This document shows, piece by piece, positions 30,363 to 44,011 of a stretch of 64,000 nt of DNA. The notes under the pieces are model-generated. The model did not search any database. It was not told where the DNA came from and worked only from the letters and a program-made list of their open reading frames with translations. The DNA comes from Carposina sasakii (lineage: Eukaryota > Arthropoda > Insecta > Lepidoptera > Carposinidae): the NCBI GenBank assembly GCA_014607495.2, contig CP053154.1, forward strand, positions 7,750,001 to 7,814,000, written 5' to 3'. Position 1 is the stretch's first letter. Every line of letters starts with the position of its first letter. The translations under genes and the position numbers were made by a program.

Positions 30363-31237
30363 GCGGTTAAATTAAAACTCTTTGTGAGGTATTTTTATAT
30401 TTATTATATTTAGTTCAAGAAAACATTATTGGATTTGTGTAGTTACTGGGCCCGGCCGGAACCTGGTTTTGGACCTTCGAGATAAAGTACATAGATAATA
30501 AATAGATAGATAGGTAGATAGATATAAATTTATACGTTCATGTCTGTAAGTCATGAGATTTCCTGATCTAAATCTTCCGATCGCAATCCTGAAGAAAGAT
30601 TGAAAATCATGACACCTAAAAACAAATCCTGAGATATGGTAACCCTTACTACTACGTGTAAATACCTCGCCTATTTGAGATATTACCCGTCAAGCCGTGT
30701 AATTTAACTGCGAGTAGGTACTTATAAGTAAGGCTGGACAGTTGCAACATCGTTTTTTGTATGGTTCAATACAAAGTAGTAATGCCGCCGCCGTAGCCGA
30801 GACATTCAATGTAGGTGGCCGATTTCTGAGAAGTTCTCGTACGCTTTTAAATCTTTATTAGGTCATTATTTTCATCCATCTCAGTTTTTAGAAATTCAAA
30901 TTGATTCGAAATATTAAGATTTTGCGTTATCTATGTGGTTATGTTATATTCTTTCTATGTAAATATATAGAACCGATGTTATTAACATAACAAATAACAT
31001 ACTGATAGAGTTAGAGTTATTTTCGTACTGTAACTTCGATAAAACCCCATCTCATCACTATTTTTAATCTCTTAGCAACAGGCAATAGAGACACTCCTAA
31101 GGTACTAGAGATAGGTAGGTACTACATTCTTAACAAGATTCAAACCTAGTCATTACCTATACCGTAGGCACTTAGACTAGACCTGGCTATTAATAGCCTC
31201 GGTAATCATATGCAATTATCAACAGCCTCACGAATAT
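30363..31237. other. No gene seen
   Basis: AT-rich with a short GATA-type simple repeat near 30490-30525. Confidence 0.4.
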
Positions 31238-31442
31238 TCACAGACTAAAAATAGGGTTAACAAAGGTTATTTCTAGAACAGTCACGCTAATTTTAGGTTT
31301 GGCTCCTATCGACAGACACGTCTCAATCATGATAGGCAACGATGGCCGATTGTAAAGTTTGGTGAGGTCAAGTGTAGTCGCGTCTCCAATTGGCAGTTTG
31401 TGAACGGTCAGTGCCTTCGCGGAACAACACAATAACATTGAA
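31236..31442 (-). CDS. Unrecognised 66-codon ORF
   Basis: The frame runs from a true ATG to TGA, with balanced codon use and higher GC than its flanks. It reads MLLCCSAKALTVHKLPIGDA, then LDLTKLYNRPSLPIMIE. No family is recognised, and no signal peptide processing site or splice junction is evident. It may be an exon remnant or chance. Confidence 0.2.
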
Positions 31443-31535
31443 CTCTACGAGTACTTACTACCTACTACAAATCCACCACACGCGAAGTGTCACTCGCAAG
31501 ATGTCTCAAGCCAATGCATTTCTTCTACAGACATA

Positions 31536-32109
31536 CAGGGTGTAACAAAAGGGGTTATGTTAAGCGAAAAGCGATATAAATAGCCCACTATAGAGAAAAC
31601 TATTTCCAAAACTTGAGACTCAAAATCACATGTTTATTTTTCAAGATTTTATGAACATTCCTGAATTGTTTAGGGCAGTGGTTCCCAATTAGTTTTTTCT
31701 ACGTACCACTCTAACAAAGATCTCAAACTCGCGTACCCCTTATTGCAGGAACAATAAATTAATAAGAAATGAAATCAGATTTATTTTGAATTCATAACTA
31801 TCAAAATACAATAGAAGATGACAGAGAACACCAGTTTTATTAATGTGACAAACAGACCGTTTTTCTTTGCACATATAAATATATTTTGGTAATTTTGGTT
31901 TTCTTTTTGGTACGCGCTACGTACCCCTTCATGCAACCTTGCGTACCCCTGGGGGTACGTGTACCACTAATTGGGAACCACTGGTTTAGGGAGAATACTA
32001 TCTGGTAAAATAAACATGTGATTTTGAGTCTAAAATTTTGGAAATAGTTTCTCTATAGTGGATTATTTACATAGCTTTTTGCTTAACATACCCTTTCTGT
32101 TACACTCTG
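31536..32109. repeat. MITE family A copy split by a hAT-type MITE
   Basis: TA-flanked CAGGGTGTAACAAAAGG...AGCCCACTATAGAG on the left and the inverted CTCTATAGTGGATTATTTAC...TTACACTCTG on the right. The centre holds another element at 31676-31983. Confidence 0.75.
31676..31983. repeat. hAT-type MITE with 8-bp duplication
   Basis: Ends CAGTGGTTCCCAATTAG...AATTGGGAACCACTG, bordered by GTTTAGGG at 31668-31675 and 31984-31991. An 8-bp duplication and CAGTGG ends are typical of hAT elements. The CGTACCCC...GGGGTACG inner motif is also paired. Non-coding, 308 bp. Confidence 0.85.
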
Positions 32110-34490
32110 TATATATTTACTTTGCAAATTAGACCGCGCGTAAAGTTACACCTCGATATGCTTACATGATTTTTGACAGCAAAATGTATGGAATACGAGT
32201 ATCTATCAAATTAAACTGTAGGTTACACTCTAGCATCTAGATTAAAGCTTTTAAGAGGGAGTAATAAAATTATTATATGGGTGGTGGAAAATACCTAAAA
32301 ATATAAGTTTACGGTTACCTAAACTTTTCTCAATTTCAATACATAATTATAATCTACCCATGTATATGTTAACTCATAACAAATATTTTTGTAAGTGCTA
32401 AAGTGATTTTCAATAAAAACCATGACCTATATAACAAAGAACCCAAATTTGCGACCCAGAGTGATCGACCCCGATACAAAAGTTGACCCGAGTCTCAGTG
32501 AAGTTCAAATATATATTCGACCGGTCATGTTTGTTTATATACGTACAAGTATTATGCTCTTGCTTTTCTCAATCTGAGAGCTGCCTCTAAACTACCCATT
32601 GTTTAATATGTCTGTAAAACTTTATGTTGCTTTGAAGACGTTCTTTTGCAACGTATAGGTACTTCTAGAGCGTATGCAATTTATTAAAAGCAGCAGGCAG
32701 AGGTGCCTGCCTATTATCTTTATTATCGGTCGAGTAAATTAGTTTTTTTTACGACGAAAACAAACTAAATAAACATGGTTGCGGGCGGTGAAAAAAGCAA
32801 AGCATTTTCGTTTATTAGCACGGTGCATTCGATTCTGAGAATGATTTCTAATTGTATCCACCTTTTACGACGATCGTACGATTGGCCGACGAGTTTGAAT
32901 GAATGGTCAATAAAAACTGGGATCATCTTGGATCTATCTATGATTTGAAACTGCAACATTTGTAATTCTGTAGGGTACATATGGGTTTGTTACTTTTTTG
33001 AGACTAATCAGCGTGTACTCTCAAGGTATTTCTAAAGCGAATACTTGTTGCTTGAACCGACGGAAGAGATTACGTTTTGTGTGATATTAAATATAAATAA
33101 ATTATTGTCTTGTTTAAATAAAAATTCACACACTACACAACACATTAAATTACTTATAATTACATACCTATATAGGTACATCACGGGAGGGAACCACGAA
33201 TAAAGATGAGTGTGTCTGTGATCGATCACGGTTACGCGAATATTAGTTTAGTAGGTTAATATATTATGTTCTATCGATCTCTTTTTTGACATTCCCTAAA
33301 GCTCTATATTTCATACATTTTGCTATCAAATGTTAAAGCTGCACCTTTAATGCGATTTTATGACACCGTATTTGTTTAGTTTATAGACTACTAGGGATTC
33401 GCTCCGGCTCTGCACGGGTGTAATGCCCTTTTGACGTGGAAAAATTCCGGGGCGGTCGCGGCCGTAATAAAAAAGTGTTGTGTTTCTCAGACGATTTTTC
33501 TCTGCGTAAGAACCAACTTCGTACTTCAAGGAATATTCTAAAAAAAGAATTAGCAACACATTCAGCTATTCATTTTTATATTATAGAAGATGTGGCAAGT
33601 TTTTTCTTAAAACAAATAGTTGTAAGTAAATTAATGAAATAGGTAATTGGAAACAGTAATTAATATCCATGCTGTCGCTATATCCAACATTTTTACATTG
33701 AATGTTTTAAATTTGGTTATAGTGTACCAATATAATTAAGTTTAAAGCCCATCAAGAGGTGGCGTTTTATACCTTTATCCTATATACCTAAGTCTGGATC
33801 TCATTGCAACTTGAGTTTTATGATGTAAATATAGTATGTAATCAGCAATAATTTGACTATGTCTGGCATGATAAAATGATTTTGTAAGTACGTTTGTTCC
33901 TACCAGAGTACAGCTTTGAGAACTTATTGCATACTGATATTTATATTAATATAGGTATGTTTACATTTATATTTTATATCGATCTTTTGTTATAAGGTAA
34001 AATAATATAAAGGAAAATGGCGTCTAAGTAGGTACTGAAGATACGAAATAACGTAAAGTTGGCAAACATCTAACTTTTCTTTTGGATAAAGAACTACTAA
34101 CTTTGATTGATCGACTTTTAACGCTACGCTCAACCTGGCTACGAGTTTTTATATGTTTTTATTACCCGGTTGCGCCAAAAAAGGGTTTTATTTTTCACGT
34201 GTATGTATATTTTTTTGGCACGCTTTAGAGCTTAAATGTAAAGCCTACCTACCGTCGTAGATTCGTCTAAGTCAAAATTTGTACCTACGCAGTCAGGTTT
34301 TTCTTTCTTTAAGTAAGTAATGAGGTTATTTATATAGAAAAAGATATTTTTTATACTAAGTAATATTTTGTATTATGTTGTAGAAATGAGGATGATATTG
34401 AGGATTATCGGAGTGAAAACAAAAAGTATAATATTACAGCTGCTTCTCTTCCCGGGCATACTGTACAAGTCAGTAGAGGGACAAGAGGGT
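32110..34490. other. Gene-poor stretch
   Basis: AT-rich sequence. A short RTE-like remnant (GCTCCGGCTCTGCACGGGTG) occurs near 33400. No gene could be supported. Confidence 0.35.
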
Positions 34491-34494
34491 CTTG

Positions 34495-34662
34495 GTATTT
34501 TGTAGGCGACGGGCTGACCACCTGTCACTACTAACCGAACTTGTACATCTCAACTTTACCCTCAAAATTGGTCAGAAGTGGCACCATGTGGTTCTATCAG
34601 CCCTTGGTGTTCTGCCTACCCCATAAGGGATAAAGGCGTGAATATATGTATGTATGTATGTA
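34495..34662 (-). repeat. Short SINE-like repeat
   Basis: Contains AATTGGTCAGAAGTGGCACC and CCATAAGGGATAAAGGCGTG and ends in (TATG)n. Inverted relative to the copies near 6455 and 63753. Confidence 0.65.
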
Positions 34663-34916
34663 TATTTTTATAACTAGTGGTTTAAGGAGTGCACACAAGT
34701 AGGTACTTAGATCAAAATATCTACCTGTCGGTAAGCAGGTTCCGAATAGAGTTTGTAAGTTTAGAAAAAGGACTTCATAAAATATTTTATAGGTTTTTTA
34801 CTGGTTTTTTCCAAGTAGGTTAAAACTTTATTATTGCGTTTGAAGAAGTATCTAAGTAGTATAATATATTCAACTAATATGTGGAATTGGAAAAATGTAA
34901 TATTAAAAAGTATGCT

Positions 34917-35234
34917 ACTTAAGGTGTGTTTCCACTATGTCGTTAAGGTAATTTATCTTTGGATGACCATAGTTGTTCTTGTGTAGCTGTTCCACAGATT
35001 ACCTACTGTTCTTATTGTAACGACTGTTTGTCGATTTTTTTATGGTATGTTCGACTATCGTACTAGCCATTCCCCACTGTCATGTCAATCTATCCTCACC
35101 GTAAAAAATGTCGTAGACGACAGTTAATCGTGTCGTTCTAGTACCTATACTATCTGTGAATACGTCCAATAAACTACGAAATTTAAAATTACATGATTAT
35201 CTATTGTTATGCCATGATGGAAACGTGCCCTTAG
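34917..35234. repeat. MITE with TTAAGG ends
   Basis: TTAAGGTGTGTTTCCACTATG on the left is matched by inverted CATGATGGAAACGTGCCCTTA on the right. TTA at both borders suggests a PIF/Harbinger type. Confidence 0.5.
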
Positions 35235-36049
35235 TATGTAAAGCTTTTATTAGACTATCATAGCTCCGACTTTTTATAATGTTAGTACAATATTAAATTA
35301 TGATTTTTAAACTGACATTACGACAATAATATTTATGAAATTCATTTGGAGATGAGTTATGAGAATAGTAAGTACGAGTATGTTTTGGTTTTATGTTTCA
35401 TAAAACATATTTCTCTATCAGCGTTAATTATAATATCTAATTAGCAATTCTACTAATTACAAAAAATATACATAACAGATAACTAACAAGAACTTCTTAT
35501 ATCTTTGTAATACCTACAACAATATTCAAAATTAGGACATTAATTAAAATATATCTCACTAGGTAACTATTACGTTCTTTTTAAATACTTTAAGAGCCTA
35601 ATTCAAGTATAATATAAACAATAATAATGCAATTCCTGCAAGTTTATTTTTTGCCCGAGTTTTTTGGTAAGTATATTCTCTTGAGAGCAGTCGGGTAGGT
35701 CTGTGTGTTTAGGGCATAAGAGGTATTTTTCAGTGGTTGGATGTAATTAAAGTTCGAGGAATCGATCAATGATATGGATTGTTAGTGTGTGATTCCACCG
35801 CTATACAATTTTTTTTCATTAGTTTCTAGTAATAAAAAATTAAGGACCTTACATATAAACCGTGTGTAAAGTTATGCAACCGTTAAGCATGACATTTGAC
35901 AGCAAAATGTATAGTCTGTCAAATTAAGGTTTTACTAGCATAACCAACGCTTAAAGTTTTTATAAACTTTTTATAAGTTAGAAAGTAATCTGTGGGCCCT
36001 ATGTTTATTTCCAGACAGAGGACATAACATAAATAAGATTTGAAAATTT
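35235..36049. other. No gene seen
   Basis: AT-rich, stops in all frames. Confidence 0.4.
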
Positions 36050-36489
36050 GAAAGAAGCCAGGCAAACACTGAAATAAACAAGTACCATTGTGTTAAGTTA
36101 TACGACAGTGTTATTTCTCGCAGGAAATGTATTTTTGATTTGATTATCAGTAATCTTTGCTCTCCGCGCCAATTGCATCGGGCGATCCTGTGACTAATTA
36201 AATGGGCTTATTATGTGACACGTTGCCGTTTTTTGAATCACTTGTGACTCTCCATTAGGGTTGATCAGTTATTTGGACTTTTTGGAGGACAATTTTTTAA
36301 AAATCAGCTATTGTTTAAAGTAATTATCTAAGACCTAATTAAACGGACAAAACTATTTTTTTCCTGAAAATGTGAAAAAATGTCGGAAAATTTTGGAATT
36401 TTCCAGCGAAAATTTTCTACATTTTCCGCCTCAGAATCATGATCTGAAGTCATGGTATCAATATTTGCCTGGCTGTCACAAACAACCTG
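36050..36489. repeat. MITE family B copy, left end lost
   Basis: Contains GAAGCCAGGCAAACACTGAA, CGACAGTGTTATTTCTCGCA and ends CTGGCTGTCACAAACAACCTG before TA, as in the copy at 44012. Confidence 0.65.
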
Positions 36490-36639
36490 TATATTAAGCT
36501 TACTTAAACTGAAATGAAATAACAAAACGTGTGATACATTCTCAGAATTGATTTTGAACAACTTTTTCCTGTTCCACTGCAATGTTACATACGGTTCTAC
36601 AATGGAGATGTGGAGGTGTACCAATATGTATACCTACAT

Positions 36640-36780
36640 ACAGGGTGTACCGAAAGTGTAAGCGAAGTGGGTACTAACGAAGAAAACAGCCCACCACAAA
36701 GAACCCATATTCACAAGTTTTTTTATTTGAAATCAATTTGAATCTGTAGAAAGGTACTTTAAAGAGTAAGAGAGTGCTAG
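36640..36780. repeat. Divergent MITE family A fragment
   Basis: CAGGGTGTACCGAAAGTGTAAGC followed by ACAGCCCACCAC.AAGAACC resembles the family A left arm with many changes. Confidence 0.4.
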
Positions 36781-37027
36781 AGTAAGAGAGTGCTAAATCT
36801 TAGTACATTTTTTTGCAGCAAAGAAAGAACTGTTTATCCAATTCTAAGAGATTTTTTCAATGCTGGTAAAGTAAGAATGGAATCAAAATCCACAGCACTA
36901 TTACAGATTGCATGCACAACTAACACCGCAAACAAATCGCACAAGTGGCAAAAAAAAGTTGAGTAAAATACTAAATTTTACTGTCACCTCACAAAAAAAT
37001 AAGCAAGTACAATAAAGTTCAACTAAC

Positions 37028-37135
37028 CTTTTCCCGTAAACTGTATGACGGTTTCAAAGTAACCAATGCGGCTTCGGGTACCTGCCGCGGGTCGTCGCGG
37101 GTGCGCGGCCGTATCGCGTCGCGTGTGCTGTCGAG
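37028..37135 (-). other. Putative non-coding first exon
   Basis: GC-rich sequence downstream of a TATA box on the minus strand contains no ATG and ends at GGGAAAAG|GTTAGT, a strong donor. A weaker donor, GGCAG|GTACCC, lies inside it. The insulin-like gene needs an upstream leader exon on this strand, and this is the best candidate, 10.4 kb before coding exon 1. The link is inferred. Confidence 0.45.
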
Positions 37136-37215
37136 CTGCGCGCGCGCAGTATCCTCGCACTATATAACTGGCAATCAGCTGGAGGTGCGGGCGCTTCGCA
37201 CGCCCCGCCCCCCGC
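37136..37215 (-). promoter_or_regulatory. TATA-type promoter with GC box
   Basis: On the minus strand GGGGGGCGGGGCGTGCG (near 37200-37215) is followed by GCCAGTTATATAGTGCG, with TATATA at 37161-37166. A start is expected near 37135. The CpG-rich island of about 200 bases stands out from the AT-rich surroundings. Probably drives the insulin-like gene. Confidence 0.5.
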
Positions 37216-37749
37216 GCCATAACAAACCCCTCTAGGACGCTCTGGCCAAAGTTCATGTGGATTTACGAATCCATGGAGGATAAGTGTTTGAGGGCGGGAA
37301 GGCAGTAGGAAGAAAAAAGAAAGAGACTTAAATAACCCCTCTTTTGGCAAAGCCGCAACGGGTAACAATCGGTCAAATAACGTCAGTTATATGTATGTTA
37401 CACCTAATCAGTATATCATAAATCAACGCCCACTTGTAGCTAACTTAAGCTTGGATAAGTTGTTATTTCCCATTAGGTAGCGCATGTGAGACTCCAATAG
37501 TGATGTGCCGGAGATCCGTATCCGTATCCGCGGATATCCGAGGAAAAAGAAAGATCCGTGTCCGTATCCGTTACTTTTTTGGCGGATCTTTTCACTTTAG
37601 TAATTTTAAATTTATAAATGATATTCTTTAAATAGGTGATTAGGTAGCAATAAAAAACTATTAAATTTAATCCAGATATTTTTTTATTTGCTAAAATCAA
37701 TAGTTGGCTCCTTTAAGTTGCAAACTTATCAGAAGTTAGTTACCATATC

Positions 37750-38330
37750 TATCCGTACTAATATTATAAATGGGAAAATAAAAAATGTGAGTGTCTGTTT
37801 GTCCGTCTTTTAGGGGAAAACGGAGTGACGAATTGACGTGATTTTTTAAGTGGAGATAGTCGAAAAGATAGAGAGTGATATAGGCTACTTTTTGGTCTCT
37901 CTTTTTTGTCTCTTTCTAACCCCCCACTTTACTAAAATGGGGGGTGGAAGTTTGTATGGAGTATTCTTCAATTTTCAAGGTAGAAAGCTAAAAATTGGTA
38001 TGCGGACTTTTATTTGACTAAAAAACAATAATGCGTTATTTTTTTGGAAATCTGCCGCCAACCCCTTAAAAGAGTGGGTGAAATTTTATATGGGACTTTT
38101 TGCAGTTTTCAAGGTAGGAATCTAAAAATAAAAAATGGAATTAGTTACACTATTTATAACTCAATAACGGCTGTACCGATTTGGCTGAAAATTGGTAGGG
38201 TATCTTAGAACCAGGAGACGGACATAGGTTTATTTTTTATCCCGGGAAAATATTTTTATCCTGGATAATTCCGACATATTGTTTTTTCTTCAGTCCACGC
38301 GGACGGAGTCGCGGCCGTCCAATAGTAGTA
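37750..38330. mobile_element. RTE-like LINE 3' region
   Basis: Contains TATCCGTACTAATATTATAA at the left edge, CGGCTGTACCGATTTGGCTG, ATCCCGGGAAAATATTTTTA and GTCCACGCGGACGGAGTCGC at the right. Non-coding. Longer than other copies. Confidence 0.65.
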
Positions 38331-38714
38331 TGTAACTCAAAGGTACTCTTAGGTAAATTAGCTATCTTCTTAATGAGATCAACATTATAAAAAGTTATAA
38401 GATCACCTTTTACTAAGAAATCAAAACTTAGATCTTCGTGATTTTTAAATTCTAATTAAATAATTTTTGAAACTAAGTATTTGTCGCGCGCACCGACACT
38501 GACTGCGTAAGAAAGTTAAGATCCGTAGTCGTATCTGCGGATATTGACACCAAATATCTGTTTTCAGATCTGTATCCGCGGATATACATTTTAACGATCC
38601 GGCACATCACTAGACTCCAATCGACCAGCAGATAAAAACTGGACGGGCCTTATCATGAGGATGCTTCAACGGTAGAACAACAACTTAACGCAGTAAACCC
38701 TGGACTGGATTCCC

Positions 38715-39146
38715 CAAGGAAAGACATTTTCCCGGGATAAAAAGTAGCCTATATGTTAAGTGGGACCTGTCACAATATATTCCTGAAAATTGCATCGAAA
38801 TCGGTTCAGCCGTTCCTGAAATTAGCGTGCACAAACGCACAAACAGACAACAATTTCAAAAATCATTCTTTTGGGTACTATTGCGTTAATATTTTTCTCG
38901 TATAATATTTTTTCTCATATATCTTCAATGTACAGACAGCGATCCGTTACATTTTTATTATATGTATAGATAGATATAGACAAAGTCGCTTGCCGCTGTC
39001 TGTCCGTCCCTATGTATGCTTAGATCTTTCAAACTAGGAAACGGATAATGATGCGGTTTTTTTTAAATAGATAGTGATTCACGAGGAAGGTTTATATGTA
39101 TAGTATTAGCACTGTACCCGTGCGAAGCCGGGGCGGGTCGCTAGTA
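38715..39146. mobile_element. RTE-like LINE 3' region
   Basis: Contains TTTTCCCGGGATAAAAAGTA, GTGGGACCTGTCACAATATA and CACCCGTGCGAAGCCGGGGC..GGGTCGC. Related to 24409-24856. Confidence 0.65.
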
Positions 39147-39282
39147 TAAAATAATGTTTAGGTACTGTACCTGAGGGGCAGCATGTTTTAATCGGGTATA
39201 ACGATGGATTATCCTAGATTTAGGCCATTGGTGTAAGAGTACTCTAGTGATATATTTCAGATTCATTTTGAACAAGTAATGA

Positions 39283-39557
39283 CAGGGTGTAACAAAAGAG
39301 ATGTTAAGCGAAATGTAACCAAAATAGCCCAATTTAGAGAAACTATCTACATTTGAGACTCGAAATAACATGTTTACATTTCAAGTTTATATTTAAGTAA
39401 GTATAGGTAGGTATAGGTAGGTATGAACATAAGTTCTTCGAAATTCCTTAAACTATCTGGTAACATGGGATTTCAAGTTTTATATTTTGTAGATATAGCT
39501 CTATAGTGGGCTATTTTGATAGCATTTTGCTTAGTCTACCCCTTTTGTCACAACCTG
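39283..39557. repeat. MITE family A copy
   Basis: CAGGGTGTAACAAAAGAGATG to the inverted CTTTTGTCACAACCTG, containing AATAGCCCAATTTAGAGAAAC. More diverged than the copy at 25396. Confidence 0.65.
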
Positions 39558-39591
39558 TATAAGTGTATAAGTATGCTAAAGTGTATATGAA

Positions 39592-39970
39592 CAGGATGTT
39601 TTTTCATTGCCACCCTTAATGAAGGGTACGTACTTTATACATCAAATAAAGTAAGTTTATGCCAAAAAAATGCTGGGAAAAGATGTAAAATTTTTGTAAA
39701 AAAAAATATTTATTACTTGGTTGGGCAAAATTAGCGTCCAGTGTTTATGCCATTTTTTTCATAGACAGATATTAATTATTTCTCGTGAAAAAATCTTGCT
39801 ACGCGCGTTCGTGTGCATTTATGCAGAAAAACGCAGTCTATTTATTCAACTTTGGACCCTAATATTTTGGAAATCAGACACTTCCCAGGTATGCTTCCAC
39901 AGAGAAAAATTATCGTGATGATGAGGAGATTCCGTAGTTTTCGGGAACGTTGACGACCAAAAATCACCTG
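39592..39970. repeat. MITE family C copy, inverted
   Basis: CAGGATGTTTTTTCATTGCCA to GACCAAAAATCACCTG, flanked by TA on the right, with GATTCCGTAGTTTTCGGGAA inside. Confidence 0.7.
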
Positions 39971-42900
39971 TATAGTGCATTATACTATAAACAAACTTTT
40001 TAACTTACTTAAATATAATAATCTAGCAAATAAATAAATTAATTGGGCTATTATACCTATAATAGGTTAATAGGAATATATAATTATGAAAATAGTAATA
40101 ACCTGTCAGTGAAAGTAATATCTACTTAATTAAATTACCTTATTAAACGGATTGGCGATTTTAAAGTCTCTTGGGTAACAAAATAATATGTAACAAATAG
40201 GTAAAATAAACGTGAGTTAGTCGTTAATTATTATAATATAGGACAACATATAGACCAGTGGACTAAGACAATGTAAGCGACAGCGAAATTCGCTAATTTA
40301 TCGAAATATTTCCTCCAATATCACGTCATTTAACGATTTCACGCACGCTCTAAATAAATCTATCTCTTATGTGTATTTCTCATTCTCGAATGGTTTGCTG
40401 GAAGACACCTTTTTCAGAGATAAGCACGCCTTTGTACATGTATATTTATTCGGAAAACTTCTTGTAAAAAAAAAGGTGTACAATAAAGAATAAGAATAAA
40501 GGCTTCCTATAATATTGAAAGAAATGTGTCAATGACTTTGCGAACTTCGGTTTCGCTAGTAAAATTTTTACGAGTACATTGACATTGAGGGTTTACTTAG
40601 ACTTTATTGTAACTATCCATTGAACCTTAGAAACATTGACACTATGGGTCGATTTTTCAATGATCTGATAACCTATTTGAAGGATTTTATAAAGGTGATA
40701 TGTCTCTATCTTGTTCAAGTTTTAGAGAATAACTCCATCTCTTCAGATAAGCAGTGGAAAAATATGCCCTAAATTAAGATCTAGGTTACTAGAATCTATT
40801 GATCCTAGTAGGATTGTCTCAGGTCTAGGTCAAACAAACATAACGGATTCATTACACTCTCTTGTTTACACTTTTTATTATAACAATAAATTATGCTCTT
40901 TATATCATAGGTATATGTATATGGAATATTTATATGTAATAACAGAGTGTTATACAAATAGAATAATGTATGGTTGTATTACATGCATTTATCGGATAAT
41001 AATCCCGAGCAAAATTAGCATTATTTTTTTACGGTAGGTAATTAATGTATGACTAGGTAGCTAAGTATGCCTTGATCGAATTTTACCAGACGTCTACTAA
41101 GCTGACCAATATTGATATAAAAGTTAGATAAAATCGGTGTTAGTAATTTTGCCGAGTGGTTCATGGTTTATGGTGAAAGAGATTTCTTGGGAGATCAGTC
41201 AAGCTCTACCATATTTGTAGCAAGAATGAGCGAGAGCTCTACCGTCTCAATAGTCTTGAGTTCTAGAAAAAAAAGTATATTTTCCCAAATTGATTCCCTG
41301 TCGGGCAATGCAGGTTTCTATCGCAATTATCTAATTGACATACAACACTGTACGGTGAGCCTTACAAGAGTGCTGCATGTGAGATACAGTTCCCAACTTT
41401 GGACTTAGACTTATCATTATTTCTTGATCGAATTTGAATAGATTAACACACAGCTACACACTTGCTCCGATAGGAAGCCTTTAGTTTCGCGCGTATATCA
41501 AGACACGCGATAAAGTCTACGAACACCATGGTGGGCAAGTAGCGACATGCAACGTCTTTGTCTAAGCATCCAGAGTTGTACCTATACGTAGCTTTACAGA
41601 TTTGCAACAAAAATAAGCAGGTATGCCTATGAAGAATTCCTCTATATTTTTGACTCTAATTTGGTATAACTGCTTTGTCGAGAAAGTAAAATGTATGGTA
41701 AACAAATTGATAAAACGCGGAGTACCTATGTGTTCATCGAACCGCGGAACATGTCTGTGTCTGAGGCGTCTGCTAGACGGTCCAGACCGAGTCACTGACT
41801 CCAGCTATTAATACCCATATTCTTTACAATAACTTGTTTCTCTTAATATAGAAAGCTATTTACAAACAAGGTGATGAATTGATAACGACTGATGTTATTC
41901 AGAATTGATTGCATTTTATGTGTGTCGAATGATGTAATTAGCGAACGAGCAAGTGCAGGCTTCTACAGAAGCCGCTAGTGTTTTAAGTAGGTATATAATA
42001 AATGATTACTCCGATACCTAAGTTATCGTGGATTAGGTAAGAATTAGTGCAAATAACTCAATCAACTTCTAGTCTTCAGACTTCAACTTTTCAGATTAAG
42101 CAATATATATTTATCTAACGGTTACAAAATACCTTAAAAATACAGATATAGAGATATCTAATTTTCCAGGATTAATAATTGCCTAAATCCTCTCTTTACA
42201 CAGGAGAATTTTTTTTCACCGTTATGTCGTCATAGTATGAAAATTTTGTTTAACACATCGTATGTAGAGTTGCAAAGCACTCGTACTGTCCATATATTAA
42301 CACCCTCCCCGGTGCAGTAATTTTTTACTGGCTATGAGATACGGAGAATATGTAGAAAACTTGTCAGAAATGTCAGTCCATATATCATTCGTACTATCAC
42401 TGCTGCCTATTTCAATTGGTATCTATGATATAATTACAAGCTGTCAATTATGGCGAGTCACATCTCAACTCAACTGGCGCCTCAGCATGTGTATTTTGTT
42501 GAAAATCTTCCGCAGTGCCTAATGCAGGTCATAGCTATATCTTACATATAAGCCATACATTAGGTACATAAGTGCAGTACGTTTTCTCTACCATGCGCCA
42601 ACGATGCACCTAAGTATTTTTTTTATATTTACTTAAAGAATATTAGATTTATTACAGCATAAGTATTTATCTACCCATAGATTGTGGTATAGGTATTTGT
42701 GGTATAGTGCTCGAGAAGCGGCGGTAGATTTATTTCTTACCTGCACTGTACCCGTATTTGGTGAGAGCGAGATGTCTCACTTTTAAACGTCAAATCCACA
42801 GAGCTGAGTAATAACTAGACAAGGCAAGTGTTTCTACTTGGTGTGTAAAAAGGGATTGCAAACCATTTCTATCAGCCCTAATTCATTCAGTCCTAGCTCG

Positions 42901-44011
42901 AGAACGAGTGTCTATTCTAATTCTTAAGTTTATTCTGCCAGGTAAACAGTGTTATTTACTCAAACTCAAAACGTGGCTTTCTGCTATGTATGTATTTATT
43001 TTATAAATCCGGTACCTACCTACCCAATAATTATCGTTTACTATCAAACAAATCTCAAGTATAATTAAGCAGTTTTCCTTCAAACAAACTATCGATAACA
43101 TTTCAAATTGTTGCCCTCAATTCGAACAATTTGGAGCAAAATTAAACTATTTTGAGAATATCCAGATGATTGATAGCTACAATCTAGAACTTGACAAGGC
43201 CACATCAACCCGTGTTTTGTGCTATTAGCATCTAATAAACAAGCCTCATTAAATGCAACTAAGTGATAGAAATAGCTCCTAGAATTACACTATGACATCG
43301 CTCTGAGTCAGGCCCTGGCGCTGATAGGAATTATTGATATTGCACTTTAGTTGTTGTTACTGAGGCCCTTTTTATTTACTTTTGTAGACTTCTATCTTAT
43401 TAATTAAGGTTGAATGAAGTATTGAAGTACCAGAGGTGATATTGTCCTCGGTATCGGAAACATCGTTTTAACTTTACTAGACTGACAGGTATTATTTTTA
43501 ACCTATGGCTGACTTAGCAAGCAGTCGATCAGTGCTCTTTATTCCGCCTATTGGCAGTGTACGAGTAATGTGAGGACATTTGGCGACCTAGAGATGTTGT
43601 TTAGAAGCACTTGTACCTTGGCGGCGAGCCTTGCGTGTTCTTTATTAGGACATTAAATTAGTATGTTCAGTATACGATCTTTATTAGACATGCAGACAGA
43701 CAAGCCGTCAGGATTGTTTAAATTTTCAATGTACCCAATAGCAGTTTCTGGAGCCCCTAAGCTGAGGTAATAGATCTATGTATTGAACCCTCGCGTTTTA
43801 CATAATTTTACTATGTATGTTAAGTAGATAATTAAATTAAATTAGGTACAACTCCTTTCTGTTTTGATTCTAAATAGATGCGTAACGATATCATAATTTT
43901 AAAATCTTGTTTTTGCTGCTAGGTATCCAATGCAAATTCAGGAAGAATTTTTCTCAGAATCAAATATAGAATCCATTACGTGTTATTCATAGACATACTT
44001 ATATACCTATA
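39971..44011. other. Gene-poor stretch
   Basis: About 4 kb of AT-rich DNA. Short open frames (for example 41163-41408, 41562-41811, 42334-42522) have no recognisable domain, splice support or biased composition. Nothing can be annotated. Confidence 0.35.
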
